Below, in pieces: positions 9,290 to 20,257 of a stretch of 64,000 bases of DNA. Position 1 is the first letter of the stretch. Each line of letters starts with the position of its first letter. A model generated the notes under the pieces. That model was not told the origin of the DNA, searched no databases, and worked only from the letters and a program-made list of their open reading frames with translations. This DNA is from Azolla caroliniana (Eukaryota; Polypodiophyta). A program made the translations under genes and the position numbers. Location: positions 2,294,001 to 2,358,000 of the forward strand of contig JBHGNT010000015.1 in the NCBI GenBank assembly GCA_043228905.1, read 5' to 3'.

Positions 9290-10570
9290 CTAGTGCTCCT
9301 TGTCGGGATTGCTCATAAACCGGCTCACCACTCCGACTATGTATCCGATATCTAGTCGGGTACACACCATTGCGTACATTAAGCTCCCGACGGCAGAGGC
9401 ATATGGTATCTTCATCACTTCCGCCTTCTTTGCCTTCGTCTTCGGGCTTTGCTTACCGGATAACCTGCAGTTTGTCGGGAGTGTCAATCCGACCGGTTTC
9501 ACATATGACATGTTGAACCGCTGAAGCACCTTTGTCACGTACTTCTCCTGTGACAGCCACGATTGCTTCTTTGACCAGTCCCAGATGATATGCATCCCCA
9601 GTATCTGTCTTGCCAGACCCAAGTCTTTCATTGAGAAGGTCTGGTTCAGAGCCTTCTTCAGCGTCTGTATCTTGACTTGGTCTCGTCCGACGATCAACAT
9701 GTCGTCCACGTACAGGAGGAGTATCAGGAAGTCTCCACCTTCAAACTTCTTCACAAATACACAGTGATCGGCCTGCATCTTGTGGTACCCTTGATCGGTC
9801 ATGAAGCAGTCGAACTTCCGGTACCATTGCCGGGGAGCCTGTTTCAAACCGTAGAGGCTCTTCTTCAACCCGCAAACTAGGTGCTCCTTCCCTTTCTTCA
9901 TAAATCCCTCCGGTTGTTGCATGTAGATCTCCTCTTCGAGGTCGCCGTGGAGGAATGTCGTCTTCAAGTGTAACTACTCTACCTCGAGGACCATGCTTGC
10001 CGCTATGCTCAAGGCCGTCCGAATGGAAGTCATCTTTACTACCGGGGCAAATATCTCGTCGAAGTCCACGCCCTTCTTCCGATGGAACCCCTTCACCACG
10101 ATCCTGGCTTTGTATCTTGGGGGGTTGCCGACATCTCCCGGTTTCAGCTTGTACACCCACTTGTTTCGGAGTGCCCTCTTTCCTTTCAGCAACTCCACCA
10201 ATTCGTACGTGTGGTTCTCATGCAGGAAATCCATCTCGTCCTGCATGGCACTCAACCACTTGCGGCTATGGGTGTCATCCTTCACATGCTCTGCATCCGG
10301 AAATCTCTGGGGCGCTCTTATTTCCCGGAGAGGATATCTCCATCTTTGGTTTTTGGCAACCGGCTCCTCTATTTGTTCTTCATCCGAATCCGATTCGGGG
10401 TCTTGGCCGATTCCAATTTCAGCTTCCTCTTCTTCTTCTTTTGCCAGTTCGGTATCCTCACCGTAACCGGCCGGTTCTTCGAGTGTTAACTGGCTCTTTG
10501 CCGGTTGGGTTTGCATCTCATCGAATCGGTCCTTTCCGGTTGACTCGGAGTTCATTATCTTCTTCTCCAA
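9290..10570 (-). pseudogene. Copia-B linker and reverse transcriptase part
   Basis: Two minus-strand frames. 10570-9974 holds the acidic linker (EEEEEAEIGIGQDPESDSDEEQ), then RYPLREIRAPQRF, LSAMQDEMDFLHENHTYELVELLKG and PPRYKARIVVKGFHRKKGVDFDEIFAPVVKMTSIR. 9967-9290 holds KTTFLHGDLEEEIYMQQPEGF, SLYGLKQAPRQWYRKFD, LLYVDDMLIVGRD and MSYVKPVGLTLP. The frames part near 9970 (VEV-E-stop, where the family has VEQLDVKTAF). The catalytic YVDD is intact. This is the copia family shared with Copia-B' and Copia-C. Confidence 0.9.
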
Positions 10571-10663
10571 CTCCTAGTCGGCAAGGGTCTTGTCCTCCAT
10601 GAAGAGAATATCTCGACTCCGGAACACCTTCTTGTCGACGGGGTCCCACACTCGATGGCCGAA

Positions 10664-11157
10664 CTAATCATCGCCATATCCGAGGAATATGCAAGACCGG
10701 GACTTTGGATCCAACTTTGCTCTCCGGTCCTTTGCCACATGCATGTAAGCGAGACACGCGAACACCTTCAGATGCCAGTAAGACACTTCCTTACTAGTCC
10801 ACACTCTCTGTGGCGTGTCTCTGTCCAAGGGTACTGAGGGTAACCTATTTATCACATATGTCGCTATCGACAGCGCCTCAGCCCAAAACTTCTTGGGTAA
10901 CTTTGCATGTGCTAGCATACTTCGGACCCTCTCCATTATGGTTCATTCATCCTCTCGGCTAGCCCGTTTAGTTCCGATGTCTTCGGCATGGTAAATTCGA
11001 GCCGAATTCCCTTCGAGCGGTAGTACTCCTCGAACTAGCCCCGGTATTCTCCTCCGTTATCTGCTCGAACCACCTTCAACTTCCGGCAAATTTCTCTTTC
11101 CACTCTTGTGTGGAGCTCCTTGAAGACGATTAACGCCTGATCCTTCGTCTTCAACGA
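10664..11157 (-). pseudogene. Copia-B integrase, 3' part (cut by Ty3-2)
   Basis: Minus-strand frame 10936-10664 reads MERVRSMLAHAKLPKKFWAEALSIATYVINR, VPLDRDTPQRVWTSKEVSYWHLKVFACLAY and LDPKSRSCIFLGYGDD, the end of a copia integrase. Upstream on the minus strand (11157-10937) the catalytic core is still readable, with stops (VVRADNGGEYRG..., ELNGLAERMN). At 11157 the core is cut by Ty3-2. The matching N-terminal half lies on the other side at 19812-20257. Confidence 0.88.
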
Positions 11158-11945
11158 TGTCGTGAAGATTTTCAGCGATAGTTCGAAACTTGTAAGGAAC
11201 ATACGAAATCGAGTGTGGTTCTTCTCACAAAATATAAAACAATAATAGTAAAGATTCTATTTTAAATAAGTTTAATATCTTGGTGCAAAAAGATGGAGGT
11301 CTTGAAGAGCTTCTGAATGTACTTTACTACGTAGGAAACAAACATCTAAGTGTCGAGTTATGTGGGTATGAAGTTTGCAAAGAAGAAGAGAAAAATATGT
11401 GATATCCCACATAGACAGGACAAATAAGGATCTCACCATATATAAGGTAGAGCAAAAACTATTATATTTCTGTCTATATGAGGAGCACACATGTTCCAGA
11501 GACTTGGGCAATTGCAGAAAGCCAACGTGAGACCCAAGAGATGGACGGTGGTGATACCCATGTAGGACACTCCATCTAGAGACTTGGGCAGTTGCGTTGA
11601 GAACTAACGTGGGACCCAAGAGATAGATGGTAAGAGTGATGTATGAAAGGGAGGCTATGTATTATTCAAGAATTTAAGAAGAAGAAAAATTCGTTCTCCA
11701 ATTGATGGTGTATCTTGTTTCTCAAATCTAAAGTTAAAAGTTCAATCTTATCTCTCTCACTCTTTATCTCTCTCTCGCCATATCAATCTCTCTCAACCTA
11801 AAGTCAAGTGTTTAAATCTCATATTAATCTCAATGTATCTTAAAAACCTTTCTCGCTAAAGCTAGTGTAAACTTCGAGTCCTTCCGGTCTAGAACCCCGG
11901 TGGTTCCACCTCGTGATCTGCACATAGTGACGGATCTTCACGACA
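11158..11945 (+). repeat. Ty3-2 5' LTR
   Basis: 788 bp, TGTCGTGAAGATTTTC to GGATCTTCACGACA, so the ends are inverted repeats of about 12 bp. A TATATAAGG element lies near 11439. Two related blocks starting GAGACTTGGGCA (about 11500 and 11581) correspond to the ETWA coding repeat of Ty3-E. The last 60 bases (GGTGGTTCCACCTCGTGATC...) are the conserved U5 end seen in all relatives. Confidence 0.93.
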
Positions 11946-11953
11946 TAATTAAG

Positions 11954-11970
11954 TGGTGAACCCGACGTGA
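11954..11970 (+). other. Ty3-2 primer binding site, matches tRNA-Trp
   Basis: TGGTGAACCCGACGTGA lies eight bases after the LTR. Its complement, TCACGTCGGGTTCACCA, is what I remember as the 3' end of plant tRNA-Trp(CCA). The implied acceptor strand CGGGTTC pairs with GGATCCG, the known 5' end. The identical 17 bases recur in Ty3-E (29040-29056, minus) and Ty3-F (30795-30811). Confidence 0.82.
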
Positions 11971-12017
11971 AAGAGGCGGAAGGAAGGATCAAATCGAGGA
12001 TCAATCGATACTTGGAG

Positions 12018-12695
12018 ATGGCATCCTCAAGCAACCAAGTGGGAGAGTTTGAAAGGATGATGCTGATCGTTGAACAAATGATGAGATCTCGAGACAACGA
12101 TGTGAGTGTGGAGAAGTCTGTCAACCGTGTCATGGAGCTTGAGGGCCAATTTGATGGAAGGAACATTACGAAGTTCCTTGATGCATACAAAAGGGAGATG
12201 AATCAGAGGGACGTGTCTGAAGTGCGTCAAATCACAAGTTTCAAGAGAGTGGTCGCCAACAACATCCAAAGGCGCGTCATCCAGCTTCAAGAAGGGAAGA
12301 CAACGTGGTCGGAGTTCGAGAAAGCAATATTAGCGGAGTTCGTGACGGAAGATTTGTCGAGGATGACTCGACATGCCTTGATGAAGTGGATAGAAAAGAA
12401 GAATAAGAAGATGAGCGCCTCGAGGGTGTACGGCGAATTTGACCAAATGTTTCGTTGTCTCCCCGCCACAGACCAAGTGCTACTTGAGGAGGACAAAACT
12501 TTGTACTTCCTAAAGGCTGTGGATATAAAGGATAGACGAGAACTGGGTACTCTCCTCGAAGATGATCCCCAAGCAAACGGGCTTGTGGCGGACTGGGTTG
12601 CGGTGAAGCGAGCATGCAATAGGCTCGACAAGCGTCATCAGTGGGTTGATGACACCGACTTGGCGGGATCGACTGTTGTGGAGAAAACAAGATAA
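12018..12695 (+). CDS. Ty3-2 gag, N-terminal part
   Basis: The ATG at 12018 gives MASSSNQVGEFERMMLIVEQMM, which matches the start of the Ty3-E gag (MASSSNQAGDFERMMLIV). The open frame upstream has no ATG and only a GTG. The roughly 225 residues form a helical capsid-like gag (QFDGRNITKFLDAYKREM, KTTWSEFEKAILAEFV, LYFLKAVDIKDRRELGTLLEDD). The frame stops at 12693-12695 (KTR-stop). The zinc knuckle follows in another frame, so the original gag was longer. Confidence 0.88.
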   Translation: MASSSNQVGEFERMMLIVEQMMRSRDNDVSVEKSVNRVMELEGQFDGRNITKFLDAYKREMNQRDVSEVRQITSFKRVVANNIQRRVIQLQEGKTTWSEFEKAILAEFVTEDLSRMTRHALMKWIEKKNKKMSASRVYGEFDQMFRCLPATDQVLLEEDKTLYFLKAVDIKDRRELGTLLEDDPQANGLVADWVAVKRACNRLDKRHQWVDDTDLAGSTVVEKTR

Positions 12696-13773
12696 CCGAA
12701 AGTAGCTGAGTCGCCCAAACAAAGCAGCCCAAAAGAAAAGAAGATTGATGACGACATCATCGAAGAGCTAGCGAAGAAGTTCGAGATGGTCACGCTAGCC
12801 AACATGAATCGTTGGGGCCCCAAAGGAAAAGAACCCTTTAGATGTGTGTGGTGCGATAGCATGGACCACATGAGAAGGGATTGTGCAGAGCCTTCAAGAG
12901 GCGATTTGACAAAATATCATATACATAGATGACAACATGATCTGCTCAACTGAAACTCGAAGACCCCTACAGGTGAATTTCGGAAGAGGGGGAATGAAGA
13001 AATCTATGGAAGATGCTAAGGCGACTCATGTGGATGTGATGCACTATGCTGCAACGGCTGGAATAAGAGTCGGGAAAGACAAAAATGATGCTGCGAAAGT
13101 GGGAGCAAAGTTTTGGTCTTCCGTTCTTGAGTACGAGAAGATGGGGAAGGTCACATCGAACGAGGTAGAGCTTGCAGACCAAAGTGTGTAAAGCATAACT
13201 GGGTGGTCGGATTCGGTGGATGACAACACCATACTCGCTGAAGTGATGTGCGACAACCACGAGCTATTCGTTGAAGAAAAGAGAAAAGGAATAGAAGAGC
13301 AAGGCCCATAAAAAAGACATGAAACAAGGAACACGAAAAAGAAAGAAGATGCAGAAATGAGTCGATCTTTACAAATGGAGGAAGGGGACACTAGCCGAAA
13401 AGCGGAGTCGAGAAAACGAGTCGAAGAAACAGTTCGGCCCGTGAAGATTGGTGTCGAAGAACCTGCTCGAAAGACAAGGACTATGCATACCTATAAGCTA
13501 AGGTCGGACATAGAGCAGACGACAAACCTGAAGAAGATTCTCGAGGAACGCCTTCTTGATAGACACGTGACTTTGTCCTTGAGGGAACTACTCGGTATTA
13601 CGAAGACGGAGTTCCATGACACGATCGTGGACCTTGTAAAAAGAAAGAGGCAACAATCGGATGAGGAAGAAGAGAAGCCACAAAGAGCAAAAACAAATGT
13701 TATAACGATGGCAAGAGACGAAGTCGATGAAGATATGGTGGACAGTCACTGTACTCGACCTCATTGGGCATGA
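12696..13773 (+). pseudogene. Ty3-2 gag C-terminal part with zinc knuckle, and linker to protease
   Basis: A CCHC knuckle (CVWCDSMDHMRRDC) is readable at about 12841-12882, followed by a short open piece (12937-13191) and a charged open piece (13357-13773, SRKRVEETVRPVKIG... LRELLGITKTEFHDTIVDLVKRKRQ). The second matches the linker between gag and protease in plant Ty3 elements. At least three stops or shifts separate the pieces. No function can be given to the linker beyond its place in the polyprotein. Confidence 0.7.
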
Positions 13774-13791
13774 GCGACAACGGAGACGCTG

Positions 13792-14214
13792 GTGATGATC
13801 AGGGAGAAGAAAGAGACTGTGGTAGCCTTGATCGACCATGGCTCAAAGATCAACCTCATGTCAACCGAGTTCTACAAAAAAGGAAGATGGCCAATCAATA
13901 CAAAGCACGGATGGAAGATTCGAGCGGCAACAAAGTCTACGGATGACTTGTACGGAGCTTGTCCCAATGTTAAAGTCACGATCAAGGATGTGGAGATGGA
14001 TCAACACTTCTTCGTGCAAGAATCAGCGTCGCATCCTGTCATCCTAGGACAACCATATATCACATCATCCTGGATGGAGACCAAGGTGTTCGATAATGGA
14101 GCAACCTTCGCACGAATCAAGAGTCATGACAATCAAAGATCTGTTCAATTTCTAACGATACGAGCTAATCATGAAAGAAATCGAGATAGTCTTGGAGGCA
14201 ACTTGGATTTTTAG
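13792..14214 (+). pseudogene. Ty3-2 protease
   Basis: A retropepsin-like domain: ETVVALIDHGSKINLMSTEFYKKG near residues 6-29, with the catalytic Asp in the variant motif D-H-G-S, and SHPVILGQPYITSSWMET further on (hydrophobic-hydrophobic-G-x-P). It ends at TAG 14212-14214 before a short gap to the RT frame. The D-H-G-S form may be a family feature; I cannot tell from one copy. Confidence 0.8.
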
Positions 14215-14288
14215 AGCGGACTATTGAAGCATGGGACACAAATAGTCCAAGCAATCACAAGTCCCCACAAGAAAGTAGAGCGCATGGA

Positions 14289-15779
14289 TTGCGAGGAGAA
14301 GCAACATGTGTCACACCTAGTGGCGCATGTAAACTAGTACTACCCGACAAGAAGGACAAGCGTCAAATACAAGACTTCGAGAAGATGCTGAAAGAAGAAA
14401 ACATAATAGAAGAAGAGATCGTGACTCATATTATGGAAGAAGCCTCATTTAACGACACCATCGGCGAAATCGAGGAAGTCGTGGACTTGAGCTATCTACA
14501 TGATCATCGCGTGATTTCAGTTAGCTCCATTAACATGTACGCTATCATCGTTGAATACCAGCATGGTATCTTGATGGAGGAAGTTGAAGTCAACACAAAA
14601 TATAAAACGGTGGATAAGAACAAGCCAATTGCGGTTCCGCTACCGGAAGATAGTTGGCAAAAGATGAAGGAAGTTGCTAACGATCCAAGCTTAAGAGATC
14701 CAAAGACGATAGGTCATGTCTTCACTGAAGAGATGAAGGGAAAGCTACGAGTTGGAAGTGAGGATTTCCTCCTCCCTGAAGAAAAGCGAATGTTTTGTGA
14801 CATGCTTGAGAGACATGGGAAGCCTTTCGCATTTTTCCCACAAGAAATCGGATGTGTTGATCCAAGGACGATAGAGCCGATGGTGATCTTCACGGTTCCA
14901 CACGTACCTTGGAATTTTAAACCGGTACCGGTTCCGAGAGCACGCCTACCGAAGCTGATTGAGTTCTTGGGAATTTTGGAACCGTCAAATTCTCCTTATT
15001 CTAATAGGTGGTTCACGGTGCCGAAGAAGAATGGATCATTGCGATTCATCCAAGATCTTCAACCCGTCAACAATGTGACAATTTGGAATGCTGGAATCGG
15101 TTCGAGTGTGGACGAATTTGCCGAAGCGTTTGCGGGGCAGTCCATCTACTCCATTGGCGATCTCTACTCTGGATACGACCAATTCCAGTTGGCAATCGAC
15201 AGTCGTGACATTACAACCATGGGGACTCTGATCGGGCTTGTGCAGATGTGTACCTTACCTCAAGGTGCAACGAACTCAGTGGCTCATATGGTGAATGCCA
15301 TGAACAAGGTCTTGAAGGATTGCATCCTGGACATCACAATGCCATTCTTGGATGATATTTCGATAAAAGGATGTTCGGATGAGGAGAAAGATAAGGAAGG
15401 GTGTAGAAAGTTCATCACGGATCATATGAAAGATTGTGAGAAGGTGCTTCAACGGCTCGAAGATGCGAATTTGACATTTTCGGGAGAAAAAATCTGCATT
15501 CAGGCAACCAGAGATCTTGGTGGTAGGTCACTTATGTGGAGCATACGGCCGGAAGCCTTCGCCATCCAAGGTGAACGCGATCCAGGATATGAAAGAAGAA
15601 TCCATAAACTAAATGGAGGTTCGAAAGTTCCTTGGAGCATGTGCGTTTTATCATATCTGGATTCCGCACTACGCCCATGTCATCGAGCCTTTATATGGAT
15701 TGCTAAAGAAAAGAATGAAGTTCGAATGGCGAGACGAGCACACAAACACGATGCGAAGATTGAAGAAACTACTTCTTGA
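14289..15779 (+). pseudogene. Ty3-2 reverse transcriptase
   Basis: After an N-terminal spacer of about 170 residues, RT motifs follow: FFPQEIGCVDPRTIEP, PWNFKPVPVPRARLPKLIEFL, SPYSNRWFTVPKKNGSLRFIQDLQPVNNVT, SIYSIGDLYSGYDQFQLAI, TLPQGATNSVAHMVNAMNKVL and the active site PFLDDISIKG near residue 352, where Phe-Leu replaces the common Tyr-Val/Leu before Asp-Asp. From about 15510 the frame drifts out of RT, and the rest of the domain continues in the frame starting near 15613. A deletion or shift therefore lies near 15510-15610. Confidence 0.88.
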
Positions 15780-16542
15780 AGCTCTAGCACTAAGAAAGGC
15801 CGACTATACCGAAGGGAAACCGATTTATGTGACTATAGATACGAGCCCAACCGGAATCGGGTGGGTCATCAACCAAGAAGGAGAAAATAATGCACGGTAT
15901 GCCATCCGGTTCGGAGCAAAGGTTCTCAGCGAACGACAACAAAGATACACCCATGTCAAGCGGGAACTTTGGGGTATTGTGTCGGTAGTGAAGACGGACA
16001 AAGACTACCTGATCGGGTCGGAAGTAATAATTGAGACAGATTGTCTCCCAATCCTTGGGATGATCTCAGGATGTGCGACTCCAGATCTAGCTCTGCTAAG
16101 GTGGATCGCCTATATCAAGTCTTTAAACCCAGAGATCCGCCATATTGTAGGGATGAAGAACGCCATGGCTGACATGCTGTCGAGTGCAAGATTTGAGAAT
16201 GAAAGTGACATGGTTTCGGAAGATGAAGACGTCACCCTCGACTTCTTCAAGATGGCTCGACTATCGGCGGAAGACAAGGACACGGTAACCCTCCACGCCT
16301 TCAACGAGGATGAGTACAAAGGAGAGTGGTTACTGATCGGCCGATTCCTAAAATCAATGACAACAGATGCTTCGTTGATGAAGGAGGAGGCCCTACGAAT
16401 CCAGAAGAAAGCTTACCAATACTTCTTGAAGGGAGGCTTCCTTTGGAGACACCCAAAAAGAAGGACAGGAATACCACGTCGAGTGGTGGTGAAGAAAGAA
16501 GAGCAAGTGACGCTAACAACCGAATTCCACGAGAGTGCCTAG
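15613..16542 (+). pseudogene. Ty3-2 RT end and RNase H
   Basis: Starts in the RT connection (EVRKFLGACAFYHIWIPHYAHVIEPLYGLLKKR), then RNase H: PIYVTIDTSPTGIGWVINQEG, ARYAIRFGAKVLSERQQRYTHVKRELWGIV, DYLIGSEVIIETDCLPILG and IAYIKSLNPEIRHIVGMKNAMADMLSSARFENE, with the acidic catalytic residues in DTS, RELWG and ETD. The C-terminal 100 residues lead into the integrase zinc domain (EEALRIQKKAYQYFLKGGFLWR). It ends TAG at 16540-16542 inside that domain. Confidence 0.88.
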
Positions 16543-17664
16543 GCAAGTTATAAAGGAACATGGGCGACGTTCGAGAAGTTGAAGGAGAAGTACTAGTGGC
16601 CAAGCATGTACAAAGATGTACTCCATTTCGTGTCCACATGTGAAACATGCCAAGTACACTTGAATATATGCCATCGTGATGAGCTACGAACGACGTACCC
16701 GCTCACCATACACTTCAAATGGATGGTGGATCTGGTCTCAATGCCAATGGGAGTGGGACAAATGAAGTACTTAGCTCTGGCAAGAGAAGACTTGACAAAT
16801 CAAGTGGAAGGACGGGCCTTGACAAATAAGACGACGTCAGTTGTTTGCAAATTTCTACTCGAAGAGGTTGACTGTTGATACGGATGTGTGGGAAAGATAG
16901 TAGCCAACCGAGGGGAGTTGGATGCACACGAAGCAACGGAGCTTTTCGAACAACTAGGCATGAAGCTCTCCCTCACGATTGCCTACAATCCAGAAGCGAA
17001 TGGGAAGATCGAGCGAGGGCATGGAGCTATCGTTAAAGCCATCGTACGGGCATGCAACGGTCGAGTAGGGAATTGGCCACGACTATTACCCTATGCCTTG
17101 TGGGCCGACAGAACGACACATAGCTCAGTGACGGGGTATATGCCAACGGAGCTTATGTATGAACAAAAGCCGATAATGCCCATCGAAAGGATGATCGCCT
17201 CATGGGTAGCGATACCATGGGAGCACGAGATGAGCCGAGAAGAGTTATTAGCAACATGGATAAGGCAACTTGAAAGGAGACCTGAAGATCTAGAAAAAAC
17301 GTGAAAGATGATGGAGGCAGCCCGAGTGAAGAACAAAATTTGGTTCGACAAGACGCATTGACTGCGTCCCAACAAGATCGAAGAAGGAGATTGGGTATTG
17401 GTCTATGACAATAGCCTTGACAATCAACACATTACAACAAGGAAGTTCGCAAGAAGATGGTTCAGACTGTATATAGTGATAAGTGCCAACGACAATGCAA
17501 CATACCACCTGGTGGAGCTAGATGGATTAAGGCTGGCCATACCCATTACGGGAAAAAGAGTAAAGATTTTCAAGAAAAGACAAGATGAGGATCCTGACGT
17601 CGACCACTTCGACGTTGAAGGTAATAGGGCGGATGTGAATCAAGAAGTGGAAGAATTTGATTGA
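16543..17664 (+). pseudogene. Ty3-2 integrase
   Basis: Three open pieces. 16606-16878 has the H2C2 end (VLHFVSTCETCQVHL) and the first catalytic Asp region (KWMVDLVSMPMG). 16888-17304 has GKIVANRGELDAHEATELFEQLGMK, where the usual second catalytic Asp is Asn, and YNPEANGKIERGHGAIVKAI with the Glu. 17398-17664 has the C-terminal barrel (ARRWFRLYIVISANDNATYHLVELDG). Stops at 16540-16542, 16876-16878, 17302-17304 and 17358-17360 break it. No chromodomain was seen. It is almost the same protein as the Ty3-1 fragments at 1-367 and 5828-6014. Confidence 0.88.
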
Positions 17665-18189
17665 TCACCGTCGCCGAAATCTTGCACTCTCTCTTCTTGG
17701 CATGTACCGGAGGACGTGCGGTTTTGTGGGGGTGGATGTCTTGAAGATTTTCGGCGATAGTGTGAAACTTGTAAGGAACATACGAAATCGAGTGTGGTTC
17801 TTCTCACGAAATATAAAACAATAATAGTAAAGATTCTATTTTAAATAAGTTTAATATCTTGGTACAAAAAGATGGAGGTCTTGAAGAGCTTCTGAATGTA
17901 CTTTACTACGTAGGAAACATTTATCTAAGTCACAAGTTATGTGGGTATAAAGTTTGCAAAGAAGAAGAGAAAAATATGTGATATCCCACATAGACAGGAC
18001 AAATAAGGATCTCACCATATATAAGGTAGAGCAAAAGCTATTATCTTTTTGTCTATGTGAGGAGCACACACGTTCTAGAGACTTGGGCAGTTGCAGAAAG
18101 CCAACGTGAGACCCAAGAGATGGACGGTGGTGATACCCATGTAGAACACTCCATCTGGAGACTTGGGCAGTTACATTGAGAACTAACGT

Positions 18190-19472
18190 TGTCATGTGGT
18201 TTTTCACACATGATATAAAAACTAGTAAAATAATTATTTACGATTAGCTTAATATATTGATATGGAAAGATAAATGTGTTCAAGAGCTTTATAGCGTATT
18301 TTACTACGCATAAAACAGAAAAACAAGTATCAAGTTATGTGAGTGTGAAGTTTGAAGAAAAGAAAAGACAAGACAAAATTGTGGGATATCCCACATAGAT
18401 AGAACAACATTGGAACCCAGAATATATAAGGGAAACCAAAACATATTCATTCTATCAATGTGTGGAGCATAGAATGTTCAAGGTGACTTGGGCTACATTA
18501 TGTGGTGCGCACGCTTCGGGCATACGTGTGTATGCACGAAATGCTTCGAGCGTGCATGTGTGTTCATGGCCATGTGGACGTTTTCGGACGTACGCGCGCA
18601 TGGACGTCTTCGCATGTACACGCGTGTGCAATTTCGGGTGTACGCGTGGACGTTTCGGACGGATGCGTATGTGTGTGCGCACGCGCGCATGCGTGGGGAT
18701 GCGTACACTACGGCGCGGTCAAGACTTTTGTGCACGGATGCGTACACGGTGCGGGTTGGACGCACACACGCGTGGATGCGTACACTACTACGCGGTCGAG
18801 ACTTTTATGCGCGGATTGGTTGCGACGCACGTACGGATTGCGCACGAGCTAAACTTTATGGATGATTGTGTCATTTGGCCGAATTATACGAACAATCGCA
18901 TGCAACCAAAAGCCAAGGCCATGCAACTAAAAGTAAAAGGCATGCATCTAAAAATGTAAGCATGCAACTAAAAGTAGAGGCCATGCAACTAAAAATAGAG
19001 GCCATCCAACTAAAAGTGGGCATGCAAAGTAACATTAGGGAGGAAGATCAACGAGGAGCTCGATATATGTCCCATTTTTTCCTTCCTAGTTTTTTTTTCC
19101 CCTTCTTTCTTCTTCCCTCTCGGATTCGAGAAACAAATTATCTCACATATTGATATCAAACTCCTAGCTTTGTTTACTCGATTTTTCTGGTCAAAAATTA
19201 TCTCTCGTATTCATATCGGACCATTCCTTGCATGGTTGTTGGCTCCTTTCTTTGAAAAATTAATCTCTCATTTCCATACCCAACCCATTGTAACACGATT
19301 CTGAAATTATAAAGAATCGATTTTCTTTTGCAATAAACTAATGATTTGTCTCTCCCACTTGTCTTATGCTTAAAACTTGCTTTTGTTGTACATGTTGCTC
19401 TAAATCCTTCTAGTCCAGAACCCCCGGCGGTTCCGTCTCATGATCCGCACATAGTGACGGATTTTCACGACA
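18190..19472 (+). mobile_element. Solo Ty3 LTR inside the Ty3-2 3' LTR
   Basis: 1283 bp, TGTCATGTGG to GGATTTTCACGACA, flanked by ACGT (18186-18189 and 19473-19476). The uninterrupted site AACTAACGTGGGACC is present in the 5' LTR near 11610, which confirms the insertion point. It shares the U5 end (GGTTCCGTCTCATGATCCGCAC) with the other Ty3 LTRs. U3 has a CpG-rich stretch (about 18500-18860) and a CATGCAACTAAAAGT array (18895-19025). Confidence 0.93.
18895..19025 (+). repeat. Minisatellite with unit near GGCATGCAACTAAAAGTA
   Basis: Six to seven imperfect copies of an 18-24 bp unit containing CATGCAACTAAAA in U3 of the solo LTR. The reverse complement of the same core (TTTTAGTTGCATG) recurs three times at about 51636-51690 in another solo LTR of the group, where the LTR is on the minus strand. 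The array therefore has the same sense relative to both LTRs. Confidence 0.8.
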
Positions 19473-19811
19473 ACGTGGGACCCAAGAGATAGATGGTAAG
19501 AGTGATGTATGAAAGGGAGGCTATGTATTATTCAAGAATTTAAGAAGAAGAAAAATTCGTTCTCCAATTGATGGTGTATCTTGTTTCTCAAATCTAAAGT
19601 TAAAAGTTCAATCTTATCTCTCTCACTCTCTATCTCTCTCTCGCCATATCAATCTCTCTCAACCTAAAGTCAAGCGTTTAAATCTCATATTAATCTCAAT
19701 GTATCTTAAAAATCTTTCTCGCTAAAGCTAGTGCAAACTTCGAGTCCTTCCGGTCCAAAACCCCGGTGGTTCCGCCTCGCGATCCGCACATAGTGACGGA
19801 TCTTCACGACA

Positions 19812-20257
19812 ACGGTGTGGCCCACTGCTTCCGGTTGTGGTCGTTTATGAACATCACGAAATACTGCGATCTGGCATGTTACTTCGTGTCCACTTGACAC
19901 ACATCGGTATGCGCCAGCTTCAGTGGTGCATTACGTCTCATCGGTGGCTTTGAGCGGAAAGAGGTCCGGTTTTGCTTACCATCCAAGCAGTCGGTGCACT
20001 TCTCAAGATGCACGTCTTCCACCAGAATGAGGTTGTCATCGGAAAGCCTCTTCATCCCCTTCTCTCTCATGTGACACAGTCTCTTGGGCCACAGCTCACC
20101 GGCAATGTCGGATGCAACGTTCACTTCTTCTCGGCATAACCGGGTATTCATTAGGTATAGAGTGTTGACTTTCCGGGCCCGAGCCACTATTAGGCTCCCT
20201 TTGCTGAACCTCATAACTTCATCGTGTAGCCGACTGACTTATATTAGGTTCATTCGG
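19812..20257 (-). pseudogene. Copia-B protease end, pre-integrase and integrase N-terminal part
   Basis: Minus-strand frame 20214-19879 reads RFSKGSLIVARARKVNTLYLMNTRLCREEVNVASDIAGELWPKRLCHMREKGMKRLS, EKCTDCLDGKQNRTSFRSKP and LAHTDVCQVDTK: end of protease, pre-integrase domain and start of the integrase core. It joins, across Ty3-2, to the core at 11157-10937. At about 20257 the homology ends abruptly and an RT segment of a second copy (Copia-B') abuts it. Confidence 0.85.

Larger units (their letters stand above)
11158..19811 (+). mobile_element. Ty3-2: complete but decayed Ty3/gypsy element
   Basis: Two LTRs of 788 bp each (11158-11945, and 17737-19811 after subtracting a nested 1283-bp solo LTR plus its 4-bp duplication). 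The order between them is PBS for tRNA-Trp, gag, zinc knuckle, protease, RT, RNase H, integrase, polypurine tract, the Ty3 order with integrase last. The flanking duplication appears to be 4 bp, ACGA/ACGG with one mismatch. The insertion splits the integrase of minus-strand Copia-B. All coding parts carry stops or shifts, so the copy is not autonomous. Confidence 0.93.
17737..19811 (+). repeat. Ty3-2 3' LTR, split by a solo LTR
   Basis: Follows a purine tract (GGTTTTGTGGGGGTGGA, 17720-17736). Left part 17737-18189, right part 19477-19811. Without the nested LTR and one ACGT it is 788 bp, exactly the length of the 5' LTR, with scattered substitutions. It ends GGATCTTCACGACA, followed by ACGG and the minus-strand Copia-B integrase. 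Confidence 0.92.

Noticed and set aside
18488-18865. Three overlapping long plus-strand ORFs and one minus-strand ORF rich in Arg, Cys, His and Thr
   Set aside because: They come from a stop-poor, CpG-rich repeat inside a solo LTR; all frames are open together and none has a domain.
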